Below are positions 16,405-25,409 of a stretch of DNA of 64,000 bases, piece by piece (position 1 is the first letter of the stretch; every line of letters starts with the position of its first letter). This DNA is from Cytobacillus oceanisediminis. Its GTDB lineage: Bacteria; Bacillota; Bacilli; Bacillales; Cytobacillaceae. The stretch is from the NCBI RefSeq assembly GCF_007830235.1, contig NZ_VLKI01000010.1, positions 1 to 64,000 on the forward strand. The letters run 5' to 3'. The position numbers and the translations under genes were made by a program. The notes under the pieces were generated by a model, which saw nothing but the letters and a program-made list of their open reading frames with translations, did not search any database and was not told the DNA's origin.

Positions 16405-16920
16405 CTATTCATTTAAGCTATCAGCATATTTTTCAAAAAGCCTTTTGAATGGATAGGCAGCCAGGATAATAAAAATCAAATTCAAAATAAGCGTGGGCAC
16501 AAGGCGGGAAGATAAAAAGGCTGCAAAATCCATATCTGTTCGATGAATAAGAAAGTTCATCTGGTACGCGCCGGCCTCAAGCAAGGCAACACCCAAGAGA
16601 ACAATTATAGAAGCCATGGCTATATTCGTCTGAAGAATTTTCATCAGTTTTGTCATGATATAAGCAATGATTGGAAACAGAAATAGATAAATCCCTATTA
16701 TTTCAATATAAACGATATCGAAAAGCAAGCCGAATAAGAGCCCGTAAATGACTCCATGCTTTTTTGAACCGTAAATGGTCAAAAATAGCAAGCTGGCAAT
16801 CAGAAAACGCGGAACGGCAATTTTGCCGCTGCCAAACAACTCAGGCGGCGTTAATTGAACGAATATACTTTCACCAATAAATAAACCAAGGAGTATGAGA
16901 GGAAGAAGGAATCTTCTCAC
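16405..16920 (-). CDS. mreD: Rod shape-determining protein MreD
   Basis: Integral membrane partner of MreC and RodA in side-wall peptidoglycan synthesis. 171 residues with about five to six membrane segments (for example FLLPLILLGLFIGESIFV, LLFGLLFDIVYIEIIGIYLFLFPI, LILNLIFIILAAYPF). The GTG start overlaps the mreC stop codon (GTGA). No catalytic residues are expected; identity rests on length, topology and position after mreB and mreC. Confidence 0.93.
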   Translation of the reverse strand: MRRFLLPLILLGLFIGESIFVQLTPPELFGSGKIAVPRFLIASLLFLTIYGSKKHGVIYGLLFGLLFDIVYIEIIGIYLFLFPIIAYIMTKLMKILQTNIAMASIIVLLGVALLEAGAYQMNFLIHRTDMDFAAFLSSRLVPTLILNLIFIILAAYPFKRLFEKYADSLNE

Positions 16921-17801
16921 AGTTCCTCCTCCTTCTCATCAATCATTTCCATTAATTCAGGCTGCAGAGCCCCTCTCTTTACGACCATCACATGCCCAAT
17001 ATCGTAAAAATCCGCCCCAGGTTCAATATAAGCAGTCTGCGTTAGGCCAAACTCATCAGGAACTACATCCACGACTTTGCCGATTGGCAGACTTTCAGGA
17101 AATACGCCTCCCAGGCCTGAAGTAATAACGTTCTGCCCTTTCTCTACTTTAGCATCATAGGGTATGCGTTTAAGCAGGAGAAGACCCTTCTCTTTATCAT
17201 AGCCTTCGATCAGACCGAAAAAGTTATTTTCTCCAGCCTGGATTTTAGCCGATATGCGATTGGTCGGATCCATCGAACTTAGCAGCTGAACCGTTGAAGT
17301 GAAAGTATTGCTGCTCTTCACCTTACCGATAAGCCCTTTCGACGTAATGACCGCCATATTCGGTTCAATCCCGGCATTTTTCCCTTTATTGATGATAAGC
17401 AGTTCATGCCATCTATCCGGGTTCCTTCCTATCACCGTTGCCTGCTTTGGTTCAAATTCACTTAATGAATCTTGTTTATCAAGGATCTCGCGCAGCTCTG
17501 TATTATCTTTCTTAAGCCGCTGAACTTCTGACTCCAGGCGGGCAAGTTCATCCAGCCGTGTTTTCAACTCTTTATTTTCTTTGTATGTATTTTGCAAGTC
17601 TTGGACATTTTCAAAAAACACTGCAACATAATTTACAGGACGGGATACGGCATTTTGCACAAAACCGGTAGTATCTTTTAAAAATTGCTCAGGCCAAGTT
17701 AAATTTTCTCTATCTTTTAAAGAAAACCCAATCAATGCCACGAGAATAATGATGCTGACAAGCAAAATAATCAGGCGTTTATTCAAAAAGAACTGTGGCA
17801 T
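16917..17801 (-). CDS. mreC: Rod shape-determining protein MreC
   Basis: Bitopic membrane protein linking MreB filaments to the extracytoplasmic wall enzymes. 294 residues: short cytoplasmic end, membrane helix at about 8-27 (LIILLVSIIILVALIGFSL), coiled coil at about 70-110 (NTYKENKELKTRLDELARLESEVQRLKKDNTEL as heptads), then two beta domains including VIGRNPDRWHELLIINKG and GLGGVFPESLPIGKV. Follows mreB after 201 bases and overlaps mreD. Confidence 0.95.
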   Translation of the reverse strand: MPQFFLNKRLIILLVSIIILVALIGFSLKDRENLTWPEQFLKDTTGFVQNAVSRPVNYVAVFFENVQDLQNTYKENKELKTRLDELARLESEVQRLKKDNTELREILDKQDSLSEFEPKQATVIGRNPDRWHELLIINKGKNAGIEPNMAVITSKGLIGKVKSSNTFTSTVQLLSSMDPTNRISAKIQAGENNFFGLIEGYDKEKGLLLLKRIPYDAKVEKGQNVITSGLGGVFPESLPIGKVVDVVPDEFGLTQTAYIEPGADFYDIGHVMVVKRGALQPELMEMIDEKEEEL

Positions 17802-17940
17802 CAGTTACACCTCGATTAGTATTTTTTCCATAGGCTATAAGAAAAACGCATTGCGCTTCACTAAACCATCATTGCTTCCAAAGATAACATATATCTACAA
17901 ATTTATCATTTAGCATATAAGGACAACCATACGAAAGTTG

Positions 17941-17971
17941 AGCCCAAACACTTCATACTCGTGAATGGGCT
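17941..17971 (-). other. Hairpin between mreB and mreC
   Basis: AGCCCATTCAC-GAGTATGA-AGTGTTTGGGCT on the minus strand; the outer AGCCCA/TGGGCT part is paired. It is not followed by a T-run, so it is more likely a processing or stability element than a terminator. The remaining 150 bases up to mreC show nothing recognisable. Confidence 0.45.
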
Positions 17972-18002
17972 TCATGATTTTATCGTATCTATCTTGTATT
18001 TT

Positions 18003-19025
18003 TTATCGTGACTCTTTTGCTTTAGTTTTGAATAAATCAATATGATCCAGAGCTTTTCCAGTACCAATTGCCACACAATCAAGCGGGTTTTCCGCAATAA
18101 GGACAGGCATTTTCGTCTCTTCGCTGATCACCTTGTCCAGGTTGCGAAGCAATGCACCCCCGCCAGTTAGAACAATGCCGCGGTCCATAATATCAGCAGC
18201 TAGTTCAGGCGGTGTTTTTTCCAGCGTGTTTTTCACTGCATCCACAATGGCATAAACAGTATCATTAAGAGCTTTTGAAATCTCTTCTGCAGTAATTTCA
18301 ATCGTTTTTGGCAAGCCTGTCAAAAGATCACGACCTCGGATTTCCATGTTTTCCACGCCCTCTGGATCTCCTGCAGAGCCAACTTCAACCTTAATCATTT
18401 CAGCAGTACGGTCACCGATCATCAAATTATAATTTTTGCGGATATAATTTATAATGGCATCGTCCATTTCATCACCAGCAATACGGATAGACTGGCTTGT
18501 TACAATGCCGCCCAAAGAAATGATGGCTACCTCGGTAGTTCCTCCGCCTATATCTACAACCATGCTTCCTGTAGGTTCCCAAACAGGAAGATTAGCGCCA
18601 ATTGCAGCAGCAAATGGCTCTTCTATTGTATAGGCATCACGAGCTCCTGCCTGGCGGGTTGCATCCACAACTGCACGCTCCTCTACAGCTGTAATTCCAG
18701 AAGGAACACAAACCATTACATAAGGCTTGCCAGAGAAGAAGCTCTTATTTTTATTGGCTTGTTTAATATAATATTTCATCATGACGGCCGTTGTTTCATA
18801 ATCGGCAATTACCCCATCCTTCATAGGCCGGAGTGCTACAATATTGCCGGGTGTTCGGCCGATCATATTCTTCGCGTCATTTCCGACAGCCACAATATTT
18901 TTGGTGTCCGTCTGGAGCGCAACTACTGATGGCTCTCTGACAACGATTCCTTTTCCTTTAACATAAACAAGTGTATTAGCTGTCCCTAAATCTATTCCAA
19001 GGTCTCTAGTACCGATTCCAAACAT
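18003..19025 (-). CDS. mreB: Rod shape-determining protein MreB
   Basis: Actin-like ATPase that guides side-wall synthesis. 340 residues. Actin-fold motifs: phosphate 1 [13 protein letters not shown], connect 1, phosphate 2 [18 protein letters not shown], and adenosine motif [12 protein letters not shown]. Of the Bacillus paralogues (mreB, mbl, mreBH) the position with mreC-mreD and radC identifies this one. ATG start after AAAGGGAGATACC. Confidence 0.98.
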   Translation of the reverse strand: MFGIGTRDLGIDLGTANTLVYVKGKGIVVREPSVVALQTDTKNIVAVGNDAKNMIGRTPGNIVALRPMKDGVIADYETTAVMMKYYIKQANKNKSFFSGKPYVMVCVPSGITAVEERAVVDATRQAGARDAYTIEEPFAAAIGANLPVWEPTGSMVVDIGGGTTEVAIISLGGIVTSQSIRIAGDEMDDAIINYIRKNYNLMIGDRTAEMIKVEVGSAGDPEGVENMEIRGRDLLTGLPKTIEITAEEISKALNDTVYAIVDAVKNTLEKTPPELAADIMDRGIVLTGGGALLRNLDKVISEETKMPVLIAENPLDCVAIGTGKALDHIDLFKTKAKESR

Positions 19026-19140
19026 AAATGGTATCTCCCTTTCTGATACAAAATGCTAATTTTAAGATAAGTATAATTATTGAAATCTCTTTAATTTATC
19101 AGGTAAAATGAGCCATTTTAAACGCAAGGCATCTCAAAAA

Positions 19141-19169
19141 TCATAACCAATATTATAGCTTAACGTCAA
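19141..19169 (-). promoter_or_regulatory. Probable mreBCD promoter
   Basis: On the minus strand TTGACG (19164-19169), 17-base spacer, TTATGA (19141-19146), about 115 bases before mreB. Confidence 0.5.
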
Positions 19170-19211
19170 TTAAAAACATAGCTTTTTTACAAGGTTATTT
19201 CTAATGTTACA

Positions 19212-19901
19212 TTATAAATAACCTTTTTCTTTAAGGCTGACAAATTTATTCTCACCGATAATAAGATGGTCAAGTACATCGATGCCGATTATTTTGCCGG
19301 CCTCTGCCAGCCGCTTTGTTACCTCTATATCTTCTCTGCTCGGAGTTGGGTCCCCGCTCGGATGATTGTGAATACAGATAATGGATGCAGCTGACCTGCG
19401 AAAGGCTTCTTTAAATACCTCCCTTGGGTGCACAATCGAAGCATTCAGGCTTCCAATAAAAATGGTTTGCTTATGGAGCACCTGGTTTTTCGTGTTTAAA
19501 TAGAGGCATACAAAATGTTCCTGGGACAGGAATCGCATGTCGTTCATCACATAATTTGCACCATCTTCAGGAGAGCGGATGATATATCTGTCATCGTAGG
19601 CAAGATTTGAAATCCTCCGGCCAATTTCTACAGCAGAAAGCAATTGGATCGCCTTTGCAGCCCCAATCCCCTTAATCGCGGTAATTTCATCCAACGATGC
19701 ATCCTTCAACAGGCGGAGCCCTTCAAATTTGGTGAGGAGCCTATTTGATAATTGCAAAACAGATTCTTCTTTAGTTCCCGTTCTGAGCAAAATGGCAATC
19801 AATTCGTGATTGGAAAGGCTTTGTGGTCCATTTTGGACAAATCGCTCACGAGGACGTTCATCTTGAGGAAAATCTTTAATCAAAAAGGATTCAGTTTGCA
19901 T
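19212..19901 (-). CDS. radC: RadC family JAB-domain protein (UPF0758)
   Basis: 229 residues. N-terminal helix-hairpin-helix region (about 15-90: ERFVQNGPQSLSNHELIAILLRTG and AIKGIGAAKAIQLLSAVE) and C-terminal MPN/JAMM metal site IICIHNHPSGDPTPSRED (H-x-H-x10-D). The name comes from an E. coli allele, but a role in DNA repair is not established; in B. subtilis the gene belongs to the competence regulon. Between maf and mreB as in B. subtilis. Confidence 0.93.
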   Translation of the reverse strand: MQTESFLIKDFPQDERPRERFVQNGPQSLSNHELIAILLRTGTKEESVLQLSNRLLTKFEGLRLLKDASLDEITAIKGIGAAKAIQLLSAVEIGRRISNLAYDDRYIIRSPEDGANYVMNDMRFLSQEHFVCLYLNTKNQVLHKQTIFIGSLNASIVHPREVFKEAFRRSAASIICIHNHPSGDPTPSREDIEVTKRLAEAGKIIGIDVLDHLIIGENKFVSLKEKGYL

Positions 19902-19953
19902 ATTAATTCCTCCCTAACCTTTGGGCCAGGGACCAGAAGATGAGGAAAGTATA

Positions 19954-20523
19954 TTAAGGATGCGAGTAACCCGCCTTCCTTAATTCCCGAACCGTTCTTG
20001 ACACAGGAAGGCCGACAACCGAAAAATAATCTCCACTAATGCTTTTTACAAGCACGCTGCCAAAACCTTGTATTCCATATGCTCCCGCCTTGTCAAAAGG
20101 TTCACCGGTGCCGATATAAGAGTTAATTTCTTCATCTGTTAACTCCCAGAATACCACATCGGTTTTTTCATAGAATTTTATTTGTTTGCCTGGTGCCAGA
20201 ATTGAGACACCTGTGTAGACGGAATGAGTTGTTCCCGACAAGCTCTTTAGCATGCTGAAGGCTTCTTCGCTGCTGCTTGGCTTTCCTAAAACGTTTCCAT
20301 CTTTGACTACCACAGTATCTGATCCAATAACAAAAGCATCAGGATACTTTTTAAACACCGCATCTGCTTTCCTGAAGGCGAGCTCCTTCACAATTTCATC
20401 AGGTGTTAACCAGGGATCAAAGCTTTCATCAACATCACTGCTGGAAACTTCAAATGTAAAATGAAGATTTTCAAGAAGTTCTTTTCGCCGTGGGGAAGAA
20501 GAGGCTAAAATGAGGTTTTGCAT
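19954..20523 (-). CDS. maf: Nucleoside triphosphate pyrophosphatase Maf
   Basis: Hydrolyses dTTP, UTP and some modified nucleotides; overexpression blocks septation in B. subtilis. 189 residues, the same length as B. subtilis Maf. Motifs: LASSSPRRKELLENL at the N-terminus, the catalytic aspartate in VIGSDTVVVKDGNVLGKP, and EPFDKAGAYGIQG. ATG start behind AAGGTAAGGTGATT. It lies between spoIIB and radC in the conserved order. Confidence 0.95.
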   Translation of the reverse strand: MQNLILASSSPRRKELLENLHFTFEVSSSDVDESFDPWLTPDEIVKELAFRKADAVFKKYPDAFVIGSDTVVVKDGNVLGKPSSSEEAFSMLKSLSGTTHSVYTGVSILAPGKQIKFYEKTDVVFWELTDEEINSYIGTGEPFDKAGAYGIQGFGSVLVKSISGDYFSVVGLPVSRTVRELRKAGYSHP

Positions 20524-20649
20524 ATAATCACCTTACCTTTATGTATCATTTTGGGAGATACAGATTAATCGTATCAAAAATCGGCTAGACAAACAATTTA
20601 AAAAGGACTGCTTTACAAAAATATTTGATGAAATTTGATAAATATCGAC

Positions 20650-20692
20650 AAAATGAAAGAGCCTGCCGAAATTTCCCGAACAGACTCCTTTA
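20650..20692 (-). terminator. Probable terminator of spoIIB
   Basis: On the minus strand AAAGGAGTCTG-TTCGGGAAATTTCGG-CAGGCTCTTT (imperfect stem) followed by CATTTTG, about 60 bases after the spoIIB stop. Confidence 0.6.
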
Positions 20693-20748
20693 ACATGTGA
20701 TATTTCCCAGAAAATATTCGAATGGAAGAAGATTTTGGCACTATTTGC

Positions 20749-21810
20749 TTATAATGACTGATAAGCAGCAAGAAACGCAAGCAGATGCTGCTGAACTTTG
20801 CCTGCTGAAGCTGCATCTCCAGATTGCTGGAAGGCATCCATTTGCTTTGATGCATTTTCCAGTTCTTCTTTTATAGAAATAAGCTCTTGGTTTTTGATTT
20901 TATCTGCTTGCAATTCATTTAAATTAGCACTCTGTTTTTTTATATCCTCTAACAAGCCTGCAGGGATGGATTTTTCAACAGCTGCACTGGCTGCCCCTGC
21001 TGAAAGAGTATGATACAAAGAAGGTGCCATTTCAAGCAATTTTTTCTCTACTGCATTTAACCCCTCTATAGACTTCGCATCAAATGTGATTTCTTTTGCA
21101 AATACATCTATTCCTTTACTTTTTAAATCTGCACCCATTTCTTTCGCATGCTCAATACTGTCCGACACTCCTAAATAAAGAAATGTTTGTCCGCCCATTT
21201 CTATTAGGTGGCTATTGGCTCCTTTTTGAGCATTTGCTTCCTGTATTTGTTTGGCGGCTTCGTTATTTGAGAAGACTCCTCCCTGAACCACAAAAGTGGC
21301 CAATGGGTCTAGTGATGCCGTTTCCGTTCCGGCCTGCTCTCCAGAAACAGCAGGGGTTTCAGTTACGGGAGGAGTAACTGTCTCGGCTGCCTGGTCAGTG
21401 AATACCAATTTAAGCATAATGAATCCAAAACTTATTCCAAGCAGGACAGCAAAAAAGACAGCCAGAAAAATGGATGTGAGAAAACCTTGCTTATTTTTCC
21501 TCTTGAAGTTTTTGGCCAATGTACTGAATCCTTTTTTTGCTGGGGGCTTTGGAGGGGTTGCTACCTTAAATTCTTTAATTTCCGAATTCTCTGTTTCCTC
21601 TGGCAGGATCCAATCGAAACTGTCATCTGCTTCTTTTGCAGCTGCGGTTTGTATTGAAGCAAAGAACTCCGTTTCCTCGTTGTTTTCTTTTCTTTCCAAA
21701 TCTTTTGGCTTCCAGGTTTCTTTCTGTTTTTCTTCATTTTTCTCCTGAAACGGACGGTCCTTGCCATTTATCTTTATTGTGATCGTTTTTCCGTTATTAG
21801 GCTTGTCCAC
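20749..21810 (-). CDS. spoIIB: Stage II sporulation protein B (SpoIIB), SPOR domain
   Basis: Helps septal peptidoglycan remodelling and localises engulfment proteins at the sporulation septum. About 353 residues (B. subtilis 332). A short KTITIKINGKDRPFQEK opening resembles SpoIIB, followed by an acidic linker, one membrane helix at about 108-135 (IFLAVFFAVLLGISFGFIML), and a SPOR domain at about 175-245 (FVVQGGVFSNNEAAKQIQE, GGQTFLYLGVSDS). I use GTG 21810, seven bases after AAGGAGG, because the upstream ATG at 21828 has no binding site. Position before maf agrees with B. subtilis. Confidence 0.88.
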   Translation of the reverse strand: MDKPNNGKTITIKINGKDRPFQEKNEEKQKETWKPKDLERKENNEETEFFASIQTAAAKEADDSFDWILPEETENSEIKEFKVATPPKPPAKKGFSTLAKNFKRKNKQGFLTSIFLAVFFAVLLGISFGFIMLKLVFTDQAAETVTPPVTETPAVSGEQAGTETASLDPLATFVVQGGVFSNNEAAKQIQEANAQKGANSHLIEMGGQTFLYLGVSDSIEHAKEMGADLKSKGIDVFAKEITFDAKSIEGLNAVEKKLLEMAPSLYHTLSAGAASAAVEKSIPAGLLEDIKKQSANLNELQADKIKNQELISIKEELENASKQMDAFQQSGDAASAGKVQQHLLAFLAAYQSL

Positions 21811-21864
21811 ATCTTGTCCTCCTTCCATGTCGATTGCTGAATTGGTTTCATCCTAACATACTGC

Positions 21865-21901
21865 AAAAAAAAAATAACAAGACTTTTGTCGTCTTGTTAT
21901 T
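21865..21901 (-). terminator. Intrinsic terminator of the pilus operon
   Basis: On the minus strand AATAACAAGAC-GACAAAA-GTCTTGTTATT followed by ten T residues, just after the pilO stop codon. Confidence 0.95.
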
Positions 21902-21922
21902 GAATGATTTCGTCAAATATCG

Positions 21923-22942
21923 TCATTTAAGAAGAAAGGGCATTTCAATCGTTTCACCAGATAAAAGCCTGGTAATCCCGTTCCATTCTTTAATGGTGTC
22001 TTCACCATCCCTGTTATTATAATATTTAATTGCAAGGCTAATTAATGTATCACCTGGTTTAACCTCGTAAATATACACTATATATGAATTTCCGTTCTTT
22101 TCTACAACCTTTGAAGCCAAAGTGCCAAGATTTTCTGACGGATACTCCGCTGCGTTATCCAACACACCGTCTATACTATCATTTTTATTTTCTGCAAAAG
22201 GATACAAAGGATTTGTTTTATTAGCTGGTGAAGGCAGTTCGTATTTTGGAAGCTGATCTTTAAGTTCCTTAAGCGTCGGATAGTAAAACGCCGAGACTGT
22301 CACGCTATAAATAAGTTTATTGACTGTTTTTCCAGCCTCTCGAACCTCCCTGTTCCCTGTAAAGGCAAGGCTATCAATTTGGGTTAAACGCTGCAAATCT
22401 TCAATTGCCTTAATGAAAGCTTCGAGCTCGATATAAGAAGGTGCTTCAACAATCATCGACACAGTAAGCCTTTCAATTCCTTCAGGGAAGAAAAATTTAC
22501 GGGGCTCAGAAGCTATTTCGTCTTTTGTATTGTCATTTTGAAAGTTAAGATCGACCGAAAGCTCTTCGGATTGTTTATAGTCCGATTCGGATAAAGTCTC
22601 ATTTTGAGCAACACTTTGGTTCTCATTAAAAGAAAAGCTTGTTATTAGACTGCCAGATGATATTTCGGCTTTTTCAAGGTCGAGAATAAATTGATCCAGT
22701 ATAGGCGCAACCGGAAGCATCTGCTGCAAAAAAGCAGTTTGATTCGCTAACTCATTTCCTGTACTTTTTGGATCTTTCTCAAGCTGGGAAATTTGCACTT
22801 CTTTACTTTTAATAGATTGAGTTAACCCCTCAACCCGATCTTTCAAAGGGATTAAATGAAACCAATAATAATAGCCCAATCCCAAAATAAGCAAGACAAA
22901 GATCAAGGTAAAAGATAAAGTAATTTTCTGCCGGGAAGACAT
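21923..22942 (-). CDS. pilO: PilO-like pilus assembly protein with C-terminal LysM domain
   Basis: Inner (cytoplasmic) membrane component of type IV pilus assembly, partner of PilM and PilN. 339 residues: membrane helix at about 8-27 (TLSFTLIFVLLILGLGYYYW), a coiled-coil stretch (LKDRVEGLTQSIKSKEVQISQLEKD), and a ferredoxin-like PilO domain (about 160-225: LTVSMIVEAPSYIELEAFIKAIEDL). The last 50 residues form a LysM domain (YEVKPGDTLISLAIKYY, WNGITRLLSGETIEMPF), which would bind peptidoglycan outside the membrane; ordinary PilO lacks it. The ATG overlaps the pilN stop codon (TAATG). Last gene before the operon terminator. Confidence 0.85.
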   Translation of the reverse strand: MSSRQKITLSFTLIFVLLILGLGYYYWFHLIPLKDRVEGLTQSIKSKEVQISQLEKDPKSTGNELANQTAFLQQMLPVAPILDQFILDLEKAEISSGSLITSFSFNENQSVAQNETLSESDYKQSEELSVDLNFQNDNTKDEIASEPRKFFFPEGIERLTVSMIVEAPSYIELEAFIKAIEDLQRLTQIDSLAFTGNREVREAGKTVNKLIYSVTVSAFYYPTLKELKDQLPKYELPSPANKTNPLYPFAENKNDSIDGVLDNAAEYPSENLGTLASKVVEKNGNSYIVYIYEVKPGDTLISLAIKYYNNRDGEDTIKEWNGITRLLSGETIEMPFLLK

Positions 22943-23538
22943 TAGGATCCACCCTCCCCGCTCTTATGGACTTGTTTAATGGCGTTTTTATCTATCTGAA
23001 CTGTATATTGTGCAAAATACCTCGGCAATATAGATAGATCAGATTCTGACTCGCTGGATACTCTCTCTGTTGTTATGCTTAACAGGTTAGCGTTTTGAAT
23101 AAATTCTGATTCCTGCATGCTTTTAAAAAAAAACGCAGCATCCCTTGAAGAATCAAACTGGACAGACAACTGGACATTCCCTGATTCCTGATAGGAAAAT
23201 GACAATACAAATCCACGTTCCGGCAAAAGAGAAGTTATATGGCGCAGCAATTTATAAGTGGAAATCGGGTAATTTTCCGCCCAGGCCAAAGCCGTTTGCA
23301 GCTTTTCCTCTGCATTCGGGTTGTCAGGAGAGTTGGGATTCTGCTGTACAAGGCTTTTCAGCTGCTGAACGGTAGCCAATTCCGTCTGCAGTCTTTTTTC
23401 GTGGTCAGCAAGCTGTTTTTGTTCAAGCCAAAGATAGCCTCCGCACCCAGCTGCTAAAATAATGATGAAGATAAAAAATACAGCAATAGCGGAATTCCTC
23501 TTTTCTTTTTGGGGCAATAAATTTATATCAACCAGCAT
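22942..23538 (-). CDS. pilN: PilN-like pilus assembly protein
   Basis: About 198 residues. The N-terminus MLVDINLLPQKEKRNSAI is the conserved INLLP segment by which PilN binds PilM in the cytoplasm; a membrane helix follows (about 18-38, IAVFFIFIIILAAGCGGYLWL), then a coiled coil and a ferredoxin-like domain (about 105-185). ATG 23538 lies six bases after AGTAGGTG; a GTG three codons earlier is rejected. Sits between pilM and pilO with almost no spacing, so the three products are made together. Confidence 0.85.
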   Translation of the reverse strand: MLVDINLLPQKEKRNSAIAVFFIFIIILAAGCGGYLWLEQKQLADHEKRLQTELATVQQLKSLVQQNPNSPDNPNAEEKLQTALAWAENYPISTYKLLRHITSLLPERGFVLSFSYQESGNVQLSVQFDSSRDAAFFFKSMQESEFIQNANLLSITTERVSSESESDLSILPRYFAQYTVQIDKNAIKQVHKSGEGGS

Positions 23539-23547
23539 GCTAGGCAC

Positions 23548-24525
23548 CTACTTTAATGCGAGTCCAATACAATCGTTGAATACAGGAGGAATATTAATTC
23601 CCTTTTTTATCTGAAACAAAGGCTGTATAAGCGTTTGGACTTGGAGTTCAAATGAGTCGCTTATGGTTCCCGCGTATTCATCCATATAAGGGTGGTCTCC
23701 AAACAAAATCAGCTTTGTTATTTGATGGCTGCCTTTTGTTAAATTAAAACGGTAAAAATTCATGAATCTTTCAATTTCTGTATTTATATCTCTTGCCTGG
23801 CCATCTAATCTGCTTTGTTCAACATTCCATATGTAAAATTCCTGTCCGCTCCTGCCTCTTTTCAATTCCAGCTCTTCCTGAGTCAAAGAAAGCTTGGAGT
23901 GCCGGACAATGCTTGGATAATGATCATGGAAGACAGAAAGCTGCAGCGTATCCATCCCAAGCTGAACCATTAGTACATGATCTTTCTTGTTAGCTTGTCC
24001 TATATGGTAATAAAAGCGATAAAGTGACAAAATTGACAAGTCCGCTACAACAGGCTTTAAAGAGCAGGCTTCAAAAATCTCCGTATAATCCCTAATAACA
24101 GATTCCTTTGTAGCAATGAGCAGGACTTCATTTAGTCCTCCTTTCCCCCCGAGGAAAACAGGCTCAATGATCGGATCATCAAAAGGAAGATGAATCGTCT
24201 CTCCCAACTGCATATATAAATAGCCTTTCAGCTCATCCTCCGTAATCTCCAGCGGCACAGAAACCTTTCTGACAATCATAAAGGGATCCGGTATACACAT
24301 AGTGATTTTGCTTCCTTTCAACTTCCCTTCCTCAACGATTTCATCTAGAATCATGCCAAAAACTTCAACATCCTTGATCCGTCCTTCTTCAATGACTCCA
24401 GCAGGAAGGCATTTCTGCCGATAGGACAGGAAAGTATGTCTCTTATCACTCTCAACAAAGCGAATATAGTGGTCGTTAATTATAAAATGAACTCTGTGTC
24501 TGCTGCTTCTCATTAATGACCTCAA
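23548..24525 (-). CDS. pilM: PilM-like actin-fold pilus assembly protein
   Basis: Cytoplasmic actin-like ATPase fold that docks on PilN beneath the pilus machine. About 325 residues, with IINDHYIRFVESD at the N-terminus, ITMCIPDPFMIVRKVSVPLEIT (the typical PilM strand before the PilN groove), KPVVADLSILSLYRFY, and GHDHYPSI-like phosphate-loop region HVLMVQLGMDTLQLSVF. TTG 24525, six bases after GGAGAGGTG, is the best start; GTG 24534 overlaps the binding site. It lies 16 bases after the prepilin peptidase gene. Confidence 0.82.
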   Translation of the reverse strand: MRSLMRSSRHRVHFIINDHYIRFVESDKRHTFLSYRQKCLPAGVIEEGRIKDVEVFGMILDEIVEEGKLKGSKITMCIPDPFMIVRKVSVPLEITEDELKGYLYMQLGETIHLPFDDPIIEPVFLGGKGGLNEVLLIATKESVIRDYTEIFEACSLKPVVADLSILSLYRFYYHIGQANKKDHVLMVQLGMDTLQLSVFHDHYPSIVRHSKLSLTQEELELKRGRSGQEFYIWNVEQSRLDGQARDINTEIERFMNFYRFNLTKGSHQITKLILFGDHPYMDEYAGTISDSFELQVQTLIQPLFQIKKGINIPPVFNDCIGLALK

Positions 24526-24541
24526 CCGCTTCACCTCTCCA

Positions 24542-25297
24542 TTACATTAAAAAACTCGTAAAATACCAATCAATAATTTCTTCTCCATAAAAATAGGCCA
24601 AAACCGCACCTGCGGCAATGAATGGGCCAAAGGGTACAGGCTGCCTCTTTTTATATTTGCCAAGAAGCATGCCGCTAAATCCATAACCAGCCCCAGCCAG
24701 TGTAGCCAAAAAGAATGAAAGCATTGTCAATTTAAAGCCCAGCACGATGCCGACGAGGAAATACAATTTAATATCTCCTCCCCCCATTCCCCCTTTGCTA
24801 ACAATAGCAATGGCGAAGAGCAGCAGGAAGCCTGCAAAAGCACCTAGAGTTGAGTCCCACCACGGAGAAAGAGGCACCGCGATCCTTTCCAACATTAAAA
24901 TCGGCAGGAAAAACAATAAGACTTTGTCAGGGATAATCATATAAACAATATCTGAAACAAAAATAATCACTAATAAGGAAATGAACGTTAAAGCGACAAT
25001 CAGTTCCAAATGAAAGCCTATTTGGTGGAACGCAAACACAAATAATAACCCTGTGGCCAATTCGATCAATGGATAGACCGGCGAAATAGAAGTGCCGCAC
25101 CCCCGGCATTTTCCTTTTAACAAAATGTAAGAAAATACAGGTACCAGGTCCCCAGCAGTCAAATTCCGTCGGCATACCGGACAATGAGACCTCGGAGCAA
25201 CAATGGATTTCTTCAACGGCACTCTCAGCCCAACCACATTATAAAAAGAACCCAAAACAGCGCCTAAAACGAACAAATAAAAATAAAGTAAAAGCAT
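24542..25297 (-). CDS. pilD: Prepilin peptidase / N-methyltransferase (PilD, ComC-like)
   Basis: Membrane aspartyl protease that cuts the leader of type IV prepilins after glycine and methylates the new N-terminus. 251 residues with about eight membrane segments. N-terminal methyltransferase domain with two CxxC pairs (CPVCRRN and CRGCG, about residues 40-75); catalytic aspartates in VSDIVYMIIPD and GMGGGDIKLY. In B. subtilis comC occupies this chromosomal position, so this enzyme may also process competence pseudopilins encoded elsewhere. Overlaps no gene; 16 bases before pilM. Confidence 0.94.
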   Translation of the reverse strand: MLLLYFYLFVLGAVLGSFYNVVGLRVPLKKSIVAPRSHCPVCRRNLTAGDLVPVFSYILLKGKCRGCGTSISPVYPLIELATGLLFVFAFHQIGFHLELIVALTFISLLVIIFVSDIVYMIIPDKVLLFFLPILMLERIAVPLSPWWDSTLGAFAGFLLLFAIAIVSKGGMGGGDIKLYFLVGIVLGFKLTMLSFFLATLAGAGYGFSGMLLGKYKKRQPVPFGPFIAAGAVLAYFYGEEIIDWYFTSFLM

Positions 25298-25409
25298 AAA
25301 AGCCCTTTTCCTTTTCTATGAATATAGTCCTTATTATACTAAACAAACCTGCTGATGGAAATTAGAAAAAGAACTCCTTTGGAGAGGAGTTCAATTTTAG
25401 AGAATTTCT

